A stretch of 64,000 bases of DNA. Source: Aliivibrio fischeri. Lineage in GTDB: Bacteria > Pseudomonadota > Gammaproteobacteria > Enterobacterales > Vibrionaceae. The position numbers and the translations under genes were made by a program. The number at the start of each line of letters is the position of its first letter. The stretch's first letter is position 1. The notes beneath the pieces are model-generated. The model searched no databases. It was not told the origin of the DNA and worked only from the letters and a program-made list of their open reading frames with translations. The DNA is taken from contig NZ_WOBR01000010.1 of the NCBI RefSeq assembly GCF_009727955.1, positions 124,001 through 188,000 on the forward strand, written 5' to 3'. Positions 53,707 through 63,436 of this stretch are shown piece after piece.

Positions 53707-54816
53707 ATGACGAGTGTCACTTTACGCAACGTTTGCAAATCCTACGGCGACGTTAAGATCTCGAAAAATGTAGACTTAGATATCAACTCTGGCGAGTTTG
53801 TTGTATTTGTTGGCCCATCTGGCTGTGGTAAATCTACATTATTACGCTGTATTGCAGGCTTAGAAGACATTACCTCAGGCGATCTATACATGGGTGATAA
53901 ACGCATGAATGATGTTGAACCGTCTAAACGAGGTGTCGGCATGGTTTTCCAATCTTATGCTCTATACCCTCATCTTAACCTATTCGATAACATGTCTTTT
54001 GGCCTTAAATTGGCAAAAGCGGATAAAAATGAAATCAAAAAACGCGTTGATCATGCTGCTGATATTCTGCAATTAGGTCACTTGCTAGAGCGTCAACCAA
54101 AAGCCTTATCTGGTGGTCAACGTCAGCGTGTTGCCATTGGACGTACTTTGGTTTCTCAACCTGATGTGTTTCTTTTAGATGAGCCTTTATCAAACCTTGA
54201 TGCAGCATTACGCGTTCAAATGCGTATTGAAATTGCCAAGCTGCATAAAAAATTAGGCTGCACCATGATCTACGTAACCCATGATCAGGTTGAAGCGATG
54301 ACAATGGCTGAAAAAATTGTCGTACTTGATGGTGGTTACGTATCGCAAGTTGGCGCCCCTCTTGAGTTATATCATTACCCTAAAAACCGTTTTGTTGCTG
54401 GTTTTATTGGTTCTCCAAAAATGAATTTTATTAGTGTCTTTATTGAGGAAGTTGAGAAGAGTCAGGTTAAAGTTCAATTTAAAAATGGTGCTTCATTCTG
54501 GATCCCAGTTGATGGCTCAAACGTAAAACGTGGTGAACGCATGTCTTTAGGTATTCGTCCTGAGCATTTAGTTCCTGCTGAAAACGGGGATGCAGTCATC
54601 GATGGCGATATTTTAGTCGTTGAAAAATTGGGATATGAAACACAAATCTACTTAACAATAGAAGATGGTGATGCGGATATGATATACCGTGTTCCTGATA
54701 CTGCTCTAGTAAAAGCAGGAGAACAATTCTCCGTTGGCATACCTGCTCACCGTTGCCATTTATTCCATAACGACGGGAAAGCTTGCCAAAGACTCTATAA
54801 AGAAGCTGGCGTATAA
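53707..54816 (+). CDS. malK: MalK, maltose ABC transporter ATPase
   Basis: A 369-residue ATPase. Start [14 protein letters not shown] was chosen over two ATGs just upstream because it aligns with E. coli MalK and has GAGGA 8 bases before it. It contains Walker [11 protein letters not shown]-loop [10 protein letters not shown], signature [15 protein letters not shown], Walker [13 protein letters not shown] and the switch His in [13 protein letters not shown]. The C-terminal regulatory domain (about 235-369, [17 protein letters not shown]) allows EIIA-Glc and MalT control. It is divergent from malEFG. Confidence 0.97.
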   Translation: MTSVTLRNVCKSYGDVKISKNVDLDINSGEFVVFVGPSGCGKSTLLRCIAGLEDITSGDLYMGDKRMNDVEPSKRGVGMVFQSYALYPHLNLFDNMSFGLKLAKADKNEIKKRVDHAADILQLGHLLERQPKALSGGQRQRVAIGRTLVSQPDVFLLDEPLSNLDAALRVQMRIEIAKLHKKLGCTMIYVTHDQVEAMTMAEKIVVLDGGYVSQVGAPLELYHYPKNRFVAGFIGSPKMNFISVFIEEVEKSQVKVQFKNGASFWIPVDGSNVKRGERMSLGIRPEHLVPAENGDAVIDGDILVVEKLGYETQIYLTIEDGDADMIYRVPDTALVKAGEQFSVGIPAHRCHLFHNDGKACQRLYKEAGV

Positions 54817-54828
54817 CAAAGTAAAAAA

Positions 54829-54856
54829 AGAGCCCAACAATGTATTGGGCTTTTGT
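54829..54856 (+). terminator. Terminator of malK
   Basis: AGCCCAA (54831-54837) pairs with TTGGGCT (54845-54851), 7-base loop, with A-run before and T-run after. Confidence 0.8.
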
Positions 54857-54862
54857 TGTTTT

Positions 54863-54905
54863 ATGCCAATACTATACTTAACAGACTAATAGTAAATTGG
54901 TATTA
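54863..54905. repeat. Short imperfect palindrome with CCAAT/ATTGG ends
   Basis: A 43-bp segment starts GCCAATACTATA and ends TAGTAAATTGGTATTA. The ends are partial inverted repeats and share ATACCAAT with the end of the MITE-like element at 45620. It lies just upstream of glgX. Confidence 0.3.
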
Positions 54906-54921
54906 GTATGAGAGGAATATT

Positions 54922-56877
54922 GTGAACACACATCAAGCTTTTCCCTTTCCTTTAGGGGCAACATTAACTAATACTGGATGCAATTTTGCTGTTCATCATG
55001 ATTCTGCATTCCCTTTATCTCTTATTATCTTCAAAGAAGATGGAAGCCATACTGAGCATTCCTTTACTGAAGAATACGGTACAATCAAATACACACACCT
55101 AACAGGTATAAAAGAAGGTACCGTGTATGGTTTTAAAATTATTAAAGATGAAGAAGACCTACTGCTGCTGGACCCTTACGCTAAAGCATTAAAAAATAAG
55201 CCAAATTACCAAGTCCCATACACGGCAAAGCAAAGCTGGGCTTTAGCGCAATCTATCGTTGTTAATGACACTTTTGATTGGCAGAACACTGCTATGCCAA
55301 TGATCTCTCGTTCAGAAACCGTTTTACTTGAAACGCATGTAAAGGGTTTTACGTTTTTAAACCCTGATATTGATGCAAATGTTCGCGGTACTTATTTAGG
55401 CCTAGCCGATCCAACAACGATTGCTCACCTAAAAGATCAAGGCATTACAAGTGTTCAGCTTCTCCCTATTGCTGCTTGTATGCACGAACCACATTTGCTT
55501 GAAATGAATATGGTGAATTATTGGGGTTATAACTCCCTCTCTTTTATGGCACCGGATCCTCGATATGCGATTAATGATGCAGTTACTGAATTAAAAACAG
55601 CCATAAGAGAATTGCATAAAAACAACATCGAAGTCATTTTAGATGTGGTATACAACCATACTGCTGAAGGTGGAAATGGAGGCTGTACTTTTAATTTAAA
55701 AGGCTTAGACCAAGATTATTATTTACATCACAATGGTAATTACACCAACTATACAGGTTGCGGTAATACATTAGATATCACGCACCAACCTAGCCTTAAT
55801 TTAGTAATGGACACATTAAGATATTGGGTTGAACATTATCATATTGATGGTTTTAGATTTGATCTGGCCGCAACTCTAGGTCGTGAATACGACCAATTTA
55901 ATCCCCATAACGCCTTTTTCAAAGCCGTCGCTCAAGATCCTATCTTAAAAAATACAAAATTGATTGCTGAACCTTGGGATATAGGCCCTAATGGTTATCA
56001 AGTTGGCGAGTTTCCTGATGGTTGGAACGAATGCAGTGATAAGTTTAGAGACACAACAAAAAGTTTTTGGTGTGGTGAACAAAACTACTTAAAGTCCATG
56101 GCAACACGTTTGATGGGATCTCGAGATCTTATCAGTGCTTCTCGCTGGCCTCACAAATTACCAGTTAATTATGTCAGCTATCATGATGGGTTTACTCTTC
56201 AGGATTTAGTGAGTTACAAAAATCGTCATAATCATGCCAACGGTGAAAATAATCGTGATGGCCATGGTGATAACCGCTCTGATAACTATGGTGTTGAAGG
56301 TCCTACAGATAACCCAAGGATTATTGCCTTACGTGAAAAACAAAAACGCAATATGATGACAACCCTATTATTTAGTTTTGGTATACCTCATCTTTTAGCC
56401 GCTGATGCATGTTCACACACACAGCAAGGCAATAATAATGCCTATTGCCAAGACAGCGAAATCAGCTGGATAAATTGGGATTTAGATTCAACTGCACAGG
56501 AATTTAAATCTTGGCTGTCAGACATGATTCACGCAAGACAAAAACATATTGTTCCAATTATTAATGCTTTTAGTGGTTCAAAAAGAAGTCAGCAAAAAGT
56601 GGAGTGGTACACCCCGGATGGAAGAACCATGACACATAACGATTGGCATGGAGCAAAATCACTGTGCTTACATTTGAATATTTACGATGGTGAAAAAGAG
56701 CTATTAATTATGATTAATCAATCAGATATACCGACTCGATTTGTTCTCCCTAAACTGAGTAAACAAGTGAATTGGTCTTTAGTCTGTGATACCCAATATT
56801 CCAAAATCAAACCAAAGCCGATTGTTTTCGATTACAGCTTATCTCCTCTTTCTATCGCTGTATTCTGCAGCAAATGA
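54922..56877 (+). CDS. glgX: GlgX-type glycogen debranching enzyme
   Basis: A 651-residue GH13 isoamylase/GlgX-type enzyme that cleaves alpha-1,6 branches in limit glycogen. An N-terminal CBM48-like domain (about 8-120) is followed by the catalytic barrel: VILDVVYNHTAEGG, the nucleophile Asp314 in DGFRFDLAATLGRE, acid/base Glu350 in IAEPWD, and Asp422 in SYHDGFTLQDLVSY. ENNRDGHGDNRSDNYGVEGPT is a GlgX/TreX hallmark. The start is GTG with AGAGGA 5 bases upstream. It lies downstream of malK, behind a terminator, linking maltodextrin and glycogen use. Confidence 0.94.
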   Translation: MNTHQAFPFPLGATLTNTGCNFAVHHDSAFPLSLIIFKEDGSHTEHSFTEEYGTIKYTHLTGIKEGTVYGFKIIKDEEDLLLLDPYAKALKNKPNYQVPYTAKQSWALAQSIVVNDTFDWQNTAMPMISRSETVLLETHVKGFTFLNPDIDANVRGTYLGLADPTTIAHLKDQGITSVQLLPIAACMHEPHLLEMNMVNYWGYNSLSFMAPDPRYAINDAVTELKTAIRELHKNNIEVILDVVYNHTAEGGNGGCTFNLKGLDQDYYLHHNGNYTNYTGCGNTLDITHQPSLNLVMDTLRYWVEHYHIDGFRFDLAATLGREYDQFNPHNAFFKAVAQDPILKNTKLIAEPWDIGPNGYQVGEFPDGWNECSDKFRDTTKSFWCGEQNYLKSMATRLMGSRDLISASRWPHKLPVNYVSYHDGFTLQDLVSYKNRHNHANGENNRDGHGDNRSDNYGVEGPTDNPRIIALREKQKRNMMTTLLFSFGIPHLLAADACSHTQQGNNNAYCQDSEISWINWDLDSTAQEFKSWLSDMIHARQKHIVPIINAFSGSKRSQQKVEWYTPDGRTMTHNDWHGAKSLCLHLNIYDGEKELLIMINQSDIPTRFVLPKLSKQVNWSLVCDTQYSKIKPKPIVFDYSLSPLSIAVFCSK

Positions 56878-56913
56878 AATAAATAAACCAAGTATCACAC
56901 AAAGTACATAATA

Positions 56914-56943
56914 AAAAAGGAGGCTAAAAATAGCCTCCTTTTT
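56914..56943. terminator. Terminator of glgX
   Basis: A perfect 13-bp stem AAAAAGGAGGCTA/TAGCCTCCTTTTT has a 4-base loop. Confidence 0.92.
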
Positions 56944-56959
56944 GATAACTAAGCTGAAA

Positions 56960-57052
56960 TTAATCGTCTTGCTTAACCTCAGATTTCACACGTCCTTTGT
57001 GATATGTCCTATACGCTAAAACCGTCAGCGTTATTATTAATTTGGATGTCAT
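56960..57052 (-). CDS. Possible 30-residue membrane miniprotein
   Basis: A minus-strand ORF, MTSKLIITLTVLAYRTYHKGRV then KSEVKQDD, lies between cheV and the glgX terminator. It has one short hydrophobic stretch and a charged tail, as in many small membrane proteins. An alternative ATG lies three codons upstream. No clear Shine-Dalgarno is seen. The opposite-strand frame (57004-57219) looks random. The remaining bases up to cheV show no other gene. Confidence 0.3.
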   Translation of the reverse strand: MTSKLIITLTVLAYRTYHKGRVKSEVKQDD

Positions 57053-57236
57053 CCAGATCATATGCGAACAATCTACCTTTATTCAAAATGGTGTGTAAAA
57101 GAGAAAGTCTCTTGTTCTTAGTAGCCCCAATGTCATGGAACAGTCAAAATTATATCAAACCACACAACTTTTGTCACACAAGCACACATAAAAGCAACAA
57201 TGCGTACATTTTTATATAAAGATATCGCTTTTACTG

Positions 57237-58178
57237 CTAGATAATTTCAGCCAAACGATCTTGCACTACACCTACGATCAAGTCTGGTTGGAATTTTGAA
57301 ATAAAGCGGTTACAGCCTACTTTTTGAACCATTGCATCATTGAAACTGCCACTTAATGAAGTGTTCAATGTGATGAATAAATCATTCATACGATGATCGT
57401 TTCGCACTTCATGAGTTAATCGGTAACCATCCATCTCCGGCATTTCGGCATCAGTGATCATCAATAATATTTCATCATTAACGTTTTTGCCTTCATCACA
57501 CCAACTTTTCAACAGATCTAAAGCTTGGCGGCCATCACTTCTTTCTATCACTTCAAGCCCTAGTTGTTGTAATGTATTTCGAACTTGAGCTCTAGCTGTA
57601 CTTGAATCATCAACAATAAGTACTTTTCTTCCATGCATATGAGCAGCTAAACGCTCATCTAGCACACCCTCTGAAATAGTAATGTCATAATCAATAATAT
57701 CCGCCAGCACTTTTTCTACATCGATAATCTCAACAATACGTGTTGTATTTGGTTCTACTTCAACTTGAGTCAATGCGGTTAAGAAGTTATTACGACCTAC
57801 CGTTTTTGGTGGCGGTTGGATGTCTGCCCACGTTGTATTAATAATGTTCTGTACTTGCCCGACTAAGAAACCTTGAGTGGTACGATTATATTCAGTAATA
57901 ATTAAGTTCGTTTCTTCTTCACTCCCCATCGGTCTCATACCAATGGCGCCACGCAAATCGATAACAGGCACTGATTCACCACGTAAACTTGCTACGCCAG
58001 ATATATGATGGTGTGAACCTGGTAATTTGGTTAATGCTGGAACTTTTAAGATTTCTTTTACTTTAAAAACGTTAATTGCAAAAATCTGAGTGGTATTAAG
58101 TTTAAAAAGTAACAATTCCAATCTATTTTCACCCACTAGTTGGGTACGTTGATCAACGCTATTTAACATTCCACTCAT
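57237..58178 (-). CDS. cheV: CheV, CheW-receiver chemotaxis coupling protein
   Basis: A 313-residue protein with an N-terminal CheW domain (about 15-165: LLLFKLNTTQIFAINVFKVKEILKV, GVASLRGESVPVIDLRGAIGM, ITEYNRTTQGFLVGQVQNI) and a C-terminal receiver domain (VLIVDDSSTARAQVRNTLQQLGLEV, phospho-acceptor Asp in MITDAEMPEMDGYRL, SKFQP as the Lys region). It couples chemoreceptors to CheA and may act in adaptation. Monocistronic. Confidence 0.95.
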   Translation of the reverse strand: MSGMLNSVDQRTQLVGENRLELLLFKLNTTQIFAINVFKVKEILKVPALTKLPGSHHHISGVASLRGESVPVIDLRGAIGMRPMGSEEETNLIITEYNRTTQGFLVGQVQNIINTTWADIQPPPKTVGRNNFLTALTQVEVEPNTTRIVEIIDVEKVLADIIDYDITISEGVLDERLAAHMHGRKVLIVDDSSTARAQVRNTLQQLGLEVIERSDGRQALDLLKSWCDEGKNVNDEILLMITDAEMPEMDGYRLTHEVRNDHRMNDLFITLNTSLSGSFNDAMVQKVGCNRFISKFQPDLIVGVVQDRLAEII

Positions 58179-58372
58179 AGATATAGCTCACTTAATAATA
58201 TAATGCCGTTCAAAATAAACGACGATGATTTTTATAACACTTTAATATATAGGTTATCGGCAGATTTGAGATGTCTTTAACAAGTTAGTGCAAAAAAATA
58301 GACAATAATGTTACTATTCTTCGCATAAGCACCAGATAAGGTGTGTGTTGTACTAAAATTAAAGGAATTTAT

Positions 58373-59614
58373 ATGTCGCAAGCCCAGCCATTACTCGTTC
58401 GTATGATGAATACAAACATCGTTATACAAATTTTAATAGGTATTATTGCCGGTGTTGCATTGGCAACATTAGCTCCTGATTTAGCTATCTCTGCAGGACT
58501 TTTTGGTGAACTATTTGTTAGTGCATTAAAAGCCGTTGCTCCAATACTTGTATTCATTCTTGTTGCTGCTTCTATCGCTAATCAAAAGCGTGGACAAAAC
58601 TCGAATATGAAACCAGTTATCGTATTATATCTTGTTGGTACGTTCTGCGCTTCATTAACTGCTGTCGTAATGAGTTTTCTTTTTCCTACCACGTTAACTC
58701 TTGTTATCGACGCAGCAACTAACACCGCTCCAGAAGGTATTGTTGAAGTCATTAATACTCTGTTATTTAAAATCATTGATAACCCAATCAATGCATTAAT
58801 GACGGGTAACTTTATTGGTATTCTTGGTTGGGCAGTTGCTCTAGGCTTAGGTCTACACTCAGCTTCTGATGCTACAAAAAAAATCTTTGTTGATTTATCA
58901 AACTGTATCTCTGCAATCGTAACGGTTGTAATCCGTTTTGCACCAATCGGTATCTTCGGTCTTGTATCTCATACTTTTGCGGAAACAGGTTTTGCAGTAC
59001 TTGCTGGCTACTCTCATCTGTTGGCAGTATTACTTGGTTCAATGGCGTTCATTGCTTTAATCGTAAACCCATTAATCGTTTATATCCGTACTCGCCGTAA
59101 CCCTTACCCATTAGTATTCTTATGCCTACGTGAAAGTGGTGTAACTGCATTCTTCACACGAAGCTCTGCGGCAAACATCCCAGTTAACATGGCATTATGT
59201 GAGCGTCTTAACCTACATAAAGATACCTACTCTGTATCTATCCCACTAGGTGCAACCATCAACATGGCAGGTGCAGCTATCACAATCACAGTGCTAACAC
59301 TTGCTGCTGTAAATACTGCAGGTGTAGAAGTTGACCTAGCAACAGCACTATTACTAAGTCTTGTAGCAGCAGTGTCTGCATGTGGTGCATCAGGTGTTGC
59401 TGGTGGCTCACTACTACTAATTCCACTGGCTTGTAGCTTATTTGGTATTTCAAATGACATTGCGATGCAAGTTGTTGCTATCGGCTTTATCATTGGTGTT
59501 GTACAAGATTCAGCAGAAACGGCTCTAAACAGTTCAACAGATGTATTGTTCACTACAGCGGCGTGTCGTAAAGCTGATAACCCATACAAGCCACTGGTTC
59601 AGCCAACTAACTAA
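58373..59614 (+). CDS. sstT: SstT, sodium:serine/threonine symporter
   Basis: A 413-residue DAACS-family symporter with start [11 protein letters not shown] chosen because AAAGGA lies 6 bases upstream. Family features include [60 protein letters not shown], and [18 protein letters not shown], then [22 protein letters not shown]. coli SstT is 414 residues. It imports serine and threonine with Na+. It ends at a strong terminator. Confidence 0.95.
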   Translation: MSQAQPLLVRMMNTNIVIQILIGIIAGVALATLAPDLAISAGLFGELFVSALKAVAPILVFILVAASIANQKRGQNSNMKPVIVLYLVGTFCASLTAVVMSFLFPTTLTLVIDAATNTAPEGIVEVINTLLFKIIDNPINALMTGNFIGILGWAVALGLGLHSASDATKKIFVDLSNCISAIVTVVIRFAPIGIFGLVSHTFAETGFAVLAGYSHLLAVLLGSMAFIALIVNPLIVYIRTRRNPYPLVFLCLRESGVTAFFTRSSAANIPVNMALCERLNLHKDTYSVSIPLGATINMAGAAITITVLTLAAVNTAGVEVDLATALLLSLVAAVSACGASGVAGGSLLLIPLACSLFGISNDIAMQVVAIGFIIGVVQDSAETALNSSTDVLFTTAACRKADNPYKPLVQPTN

Positions 59615-59638
59615 TCACTGGTTTATAAAACACATAGT

Positions 59639-59669
59639 AAAATGGCCGCTCGTTTGAGCGGCCATTTTT
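59639..59669. terminator. Bidirectional terminator after sstT
   Basis: A perfect 13-bp stem AAAATGGCCGCTC/GAGCGGCCATTTT has a 4-base loop and T-run, shared by convergent sstT and the DUF1275 gene. Confidence 0.93.
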
Positions 59670-59683
59670 GTTTTTAAACCAAC

Positions 59684-60346
59684 CTAAATATCTTTATGTT
59701 GATACAAATAAATAGAATACGACATAGCTAATAGAGCACATAATGTTGCAGGTATCGCTAATGTATTAATTTCTAATAATGGATAAAAATAACCGCCAAT
59801 CGTACCGCCAAAAATAAATCCAAACGTAATATAAAGATATAATGCTAATCGACGATGATGAATAGGTTCCCCTTTAATCTTCATTCCAAGCATGATACCT
59901 AAATCAGTTAATACACCAGTTACATGTGTCGTTCGAACAACTGCACCACTATACGTAGTTACCAAACCATTCTGTAAACCACACGCAGCAGAAGCAAAAT
60001 AGTGCCCCCATTGACTACCCTCATTAAGAACAATCATTGCAGCAAACAACAACCCACTTTCAATAATTAAAGCAAAATTATAACGACGACCAAGCTTTAA
60101 TGCTGAACATCCAACGATCAAACTACTCAACGAAGAACCTAATATAAAACTAATAATAATAAATAATAAGTGCCAAGTCGTATCATTAAACCCAAGTAAT
60201 TGAGTGCCTAATAATGTTGCAGTCCCTGATAAATGCGAGATAGATTGATGTTGAAAACCAAGTAAACCAACAGAGTTTGTAATGCCTGCTAATAAAGCGA
60301 GAAAGAAGGTGCCGTATTCGACCCATTTAGGAAGTTTTGAAATCAC
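59684..60346 (-). CDS. DUF1275 (YoaK-family) membrane protein
   Basis: A 220-residue protein with about six predicted membrane helices. DUF1275 features are LALLAGITNSVGLLGFQHQSISHLSGTATLLG, ASAACGLQNGLVTTYSGAVVRTTHVTGVLTDLGIMLG and a small C-terminal helix set. Function is unknown; the family is loosely annotated as a transporter. It stands alone downstream of the glgCA operon terminator. Confidence 0.88.
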   Translation of the reverse strand: MISKLPKWVEYGTFFLALLAGITNSVGLLGFQHQSISHLSGTATLLGTQLLGFNDTTWHLLFIIISFILGSSLSSLIVGCSALKLGRRYNFALIIESGLLFAAMIVLNEGSQWGHYFASAACGLQNGLVTTYSGAVVRTTHVTGVLTDLGIMLGMKIKGEPIHHRRLALYLYITFGFIFGGTIGGYFYPLLEINTLAIPATLCALLAMSYSIYLYQHKDI

Positions 60347-60417
60347 GATACATTACCTAGCCAGTAAAGAGCGTTATTCTATACCTTAGAATCAAAATGT
60401 GCATGATCTACCGCAAA

Positions 60418-60448
60418 ATAAAAGGAAGACATTACGCCTTCCTTTTAA
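60418..60448 (-). terminator. Terminator of glgCA
   Basis: AAAAGGAAG (60420-60428) pairs with CTTCCTTTT (60438-60446), followed on the minus strand by a T-rich stretch. It is 25 bp past the glgA stop. Confidence 0.82.
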
Positions 60449-60472
60449 AGTTTATTCATTTTTGGTTATTTA

Positions 60473-61936
60473 TTAACTATTTATAGCTGTTCGATACATT
60501 TCTATGTATTTTAATGCTGCTTTATTCCAACAAAAATCTTGTTTCATAGCATGTAATTGAACTCGTTTTACTTCATTGAGGTTTTGACTATAAAGCAACA
60601 ATGAGCGCATAAGTACGAGCAATAACTCCATAGGCTCCGGATTCTTAAAGCTAAATCCTGTCGCATTTTCAACATCATCGTCGTAATTATTTACGCTGTC
60701 TTTCAACCCTCCTACTTCACGAACTATTGGTAAAGTCCCATAAGCCATGCTGTAGATCTGATTTAAACCACAAGGTTCAAATTCTGACGGCATGATAAAG
60801 AAGTCGGATCCAGCCTCTACCCAATGAGCAAGTTTATTATTATATGCTTCAACAAAAGCAAACTTATCACTATGTTCTTGCGCTATTTCTGTTAGGTGAG
60901 TTGCAAGTACGGGATCTCCAGTACCAACAATGACAAGCTGCAAATCGTTTTTCAAAAACTGCTCTAAAATAGGCAGTAAATACTGAATACCTTTTTGATT
61001 CGTCAAGCGGCAAACCATACCGTACATAGCAACGTCTTTTTGCGGTAATGAAACTTCTTGCTGCAACGCTGCCTTACATGCCTTTTTACCTCGAACCATA
61101 CTTATTCGATTCGCTTTAAATTGCTTAGGAATATAACTGTCTTTTTCAGGGTTCCATTCGCTGTAATCACAGCCATTTAATATTCCAATCAAGTCCGATT
61201 CGCGATCTTGAAAATCACTTGCCATACCATGAGAACCTAGCTCAGTAAGCAGTTCTTTTGCGTAATTTGGACTCACCGCATTAATTTTATCGGCGCACTG
61301 AACCCCTGCCTTGAGCATACTAATATGCGTATGACTTATCGATGCTTCTGGAACAAAATGAGATTTAAATTCAGACAAACAAGCTATTTCATCGTAATGA
61401 AAAATACCTTTAAACACTGCATTATGAATTGATAATACACTTCGAGTTTGATGATAAAAGTCATTTCCTGCATAGCGTTTTTTCAATAGATAAGGAATAA
61501 GTCCTGTATGCCAGTCATTTGCATGAATAATATCAGGAGCCTTACCCAATAATTTAGGAAGTAAGTCTAATGTCGCAGCACTAAAGAAAGCAAAACGTTC
61601 GCCATTATCAGGATAGGCTTGATTATTTTCAGCATACATTTCAGTACGTTCAAAATAATCTCCAGATTCGATGGCAAATACTGATATTCCATCAACATTA
61701 AGCGAACGTACTTGATACGCAGTATGAGGCCAATGCTCTAATTGCGTCGTTAGAGTAATTTCAGCATCATCTCGACCAGCAATCGTCTTATAAGCAGGCA
61801 TAACAATCTGAACATTATGCCCTTGCTCTTTTAATGACTTAGGTAGAGCCTTGGCAACATCTGCCAAGCCTCCACTTTTTATTAACCCGTCAACTTCAGA
61901 TGCTACAAATACAATTGATAGCGTCTTAGTAACCAA
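60473..61936 (-). CDS. glgA: GlgA, glycogen synthase (ADP-glucose)
   Basis: A GT5 glycosyltransferase that extends alpha-1,4-glucan from ADP-glucose. I place the start at TTG (61936), which has AAGGAG 6 bases upstream; this gives 487 residues, near the E. coli length (477), and an 11-base overlap with glgC. Motifs are SEVDGLIKSGGLADVAKALPKSL (K-x-G-G-L ADP-glucose site), HANDWHTGLIPYLLKK, GMVCRLTNQKGIQYLLPI and FFIMPSEFEPCGLNQIYSMAYGTLPIVREVGGLKDSV. Confidence 0.93.
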   Translation of the reverse strand: MVTKTLSIVFVASEVDGLIKSGGLADVAKALPKSLKEQGHNVQIVMPAYKTIAGRDDAEITLTTQLEHWPHTAYQVRSLNVDGISVFAIESGDYFERTEMYAENNQAYPDNGERFAFFSAATLDLLPKLLGKAPDIIHANDWHTGLIPYLLKKRYAGNDFYHQTRSVLSIHNAVFKGIFHYDEIACLSEFKSHFVPEASISHTHISMLKAGVQCADKINAVSPNYAKELLTELGSHGMASDFQDRESDLIGILNGCDYSEWNPEKDSYIPKQFKANRISMVRGKKACKAALQQEVSLPQKDVAMYGMVCRLTNQKGIQYLLPILEQFLKNDLQLVIVGTGDPVLATHLTEIAQEHSDKFAFVEAYNNKLAHWVEAGSDFFIMPSEFEPCGLNQIYSMAYGTLPIVREVGGLKDSVNNYDDDVENATGFSFKNPEPMELLLVLMRSLLLYSQNLNEVKRVQLHAMKQDFCWNKAALKYIEMYRTAINS

Positions 61937-63143
61937 CTCTCTCTCCTTTAGGGATAACAACAATACCCTCATCTGATACGTGGTATTTTTTCTTATCTTC
62001 TTGAAGATTTACACCAATTTCAGTTCCAGGAGCAATATCAGCGCCTTTATCGACAATCACTCGACGCAATACGCAGCCTTTACCGACTTTCACATTACCT
62101 AAAAGAATACTTTCACTAATATCACATGCCGATGCAATATTACTTCTAAAGCCCAGTACTGATTTTTCGATACGTGAACCACGGATGTAACTACCACCAC
62201 AAACAAGACTATCAATAATCTGCACTCGACCATTATCTGAATCAGAGAAGGTCGCAGGCGGTAATGGCGGGTAATAAGTATGAAGTGGCCATTTACGGTT
62301 ATATAAAGAAAATGGCGCATCTTTCTTTAATAAATCCATATGAGCTTCCCAATACGATTCAATCGTACCTACATCACGCCAGTAAACCTCTTTCTTTTCA
62401 CCAGTAATATGATTAGTACTGAAGTCATAAACATAAACATTGCCTTCAGGAAACATTTTAGGAATGATGTCTTTACCGAAATCATGTGAAGAGTCGTCAA
62501 GCGCAGCATCATGAATCAATTCTTTACACAAACTTTCTGCTTCAAAAATGTAATTCCCCATTGATACCAAAGCGATGCCTGGTTGGCCTGGAATGCATTT
62601 AGGATTGGACGGTTTTTCCTCAAAGCCGATCATTTTGCCATGTTCATCAACTTCAATAACACCGAATCCAGAAGCATCTTTTGCAGGCATACGTAGTGCC
62701 GATACCGTTAATGCTGCTTTTTTCTTTTTATGAAAATCGAGCATTTGGCGAATATCCATTTTATAAATATGATCAGAACCAAAAATACATACGTGCTCTG
62801 GATCCGTTGATTCTATAAAACTGATATTTTGATATATCGCATCAGCCGTTCCTTCATACCAACGCTTACCTGTTCGCATTTGAGCAGGAACGGGATCAAT
62901 AAAACGGTCTGTTATTCCATTCACATTCCAACCTTTTTTCATATGTTGAAAAAGCGATTGAGATTTAAATTGAGTTAATACATAAATTCGCATTAAATCT
63001 GCATTTACAAAATTATTTAATGCAAAATCAATTAAACGATAACTGCCACCAAATGGTACTGCAGGTTTTGTACGTGATTCCGTTAATGGGCGTAGACGTG
63101 AGCCTTCGCCACCAGCCAAAATCATCCCTAATACACCAGCCAT
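61926..63143 (-). CDS. glgC: GlgC, glucose-1-phosphate adenylyltransferase
   Basis: A 405-residue ADP-glucose pyrophosphorylase, the committed enzyme of glycogen synthesis. N-terminal MILAGGEGSRLRPLTESRTKPAVPFGGSYRLIDFALNNF is the nucleotide and allosteric region, followed by GTADAIYQN, HIYKMDIRQML, GFGVIEVDEHGKMIGFEEKPSNP (Lys of the substrate site) and a C-terminal beta-helix with hexapeptide-like repeats. GGGAGA lies 4 bases upstream of the ATG. It is the first gene of glgCA; 293 bp of AT-rich DNA separate it from the divergent YdcF-like gene, in which I saw no other gene. Confidence 0.96.
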   Translation of the reverse strand: MAGVLGMILAGGEGSRLRPLTESRTKPAVPFGGSYRLIDFALNNFVNADLMRIYVLTQFKSQSLFQHMKKGWNVNGITDRFIDPVPAQMRTGKRWYEGTADAIYQNISFIESTDPEHVCIFGSDHIYKMDIRQMLDFHKKKKAALTVSALRMPAKDASGFGVIEVDEHGKMIGFEEKPSNPKCIPGQPGIALVSMGNYIFEAESLCKELIHDAALDDSSHDFGKDIIPKMFPEGNVYVYDFSTNHITGEKKEVYWRDVGTIESYWEAHMDLLKKDAPFSLYNRKWPLHTYYPPLPPATFSDSDNGRVQIIDSLVCGGSYIRGSRIEKSVLGFRSNIASACDISESILLGNVKVGKGCVLRRVIVDKGADIAPGTEIGVNLQEDKKKYHVSDEGIVVIPKGERVGY

Positions 63144-63436
63144 GTGTTCTCCCTGAGATTATTATTAATATAGATAGAATTTCTTGAATTCTTTATTTTG
63201 AGATTAAGTTAACATAATTTTTTTACAAATCTGTGAAATGTTTCATTTATATTCACTTGCAAAATAGATTCATTCAATACTGTGCTCTAGCTCAATCTTT
63301 AGCCCACAAGCAACACAATTAGTTAACATTACATTTACCAAGCCAATATATCATCATGCATACTTTAAAATATGTATTGAAACTTAACTATCTCAGTGCA
63401 ATGATTTAAATACATTCGCTTTCAGGAAGAATAGAT

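Noticed and set aside
57004-57219. 71-codon plus-strand ORF after glgX
   Set aside because: No Shine-Dalgarno, no recognisable motif, low-quality composition.
59227-59589. 120-codon minus-strand ORF
   Set aside because: It lies entirely inside sstT on the opposite strand and shows no domain.
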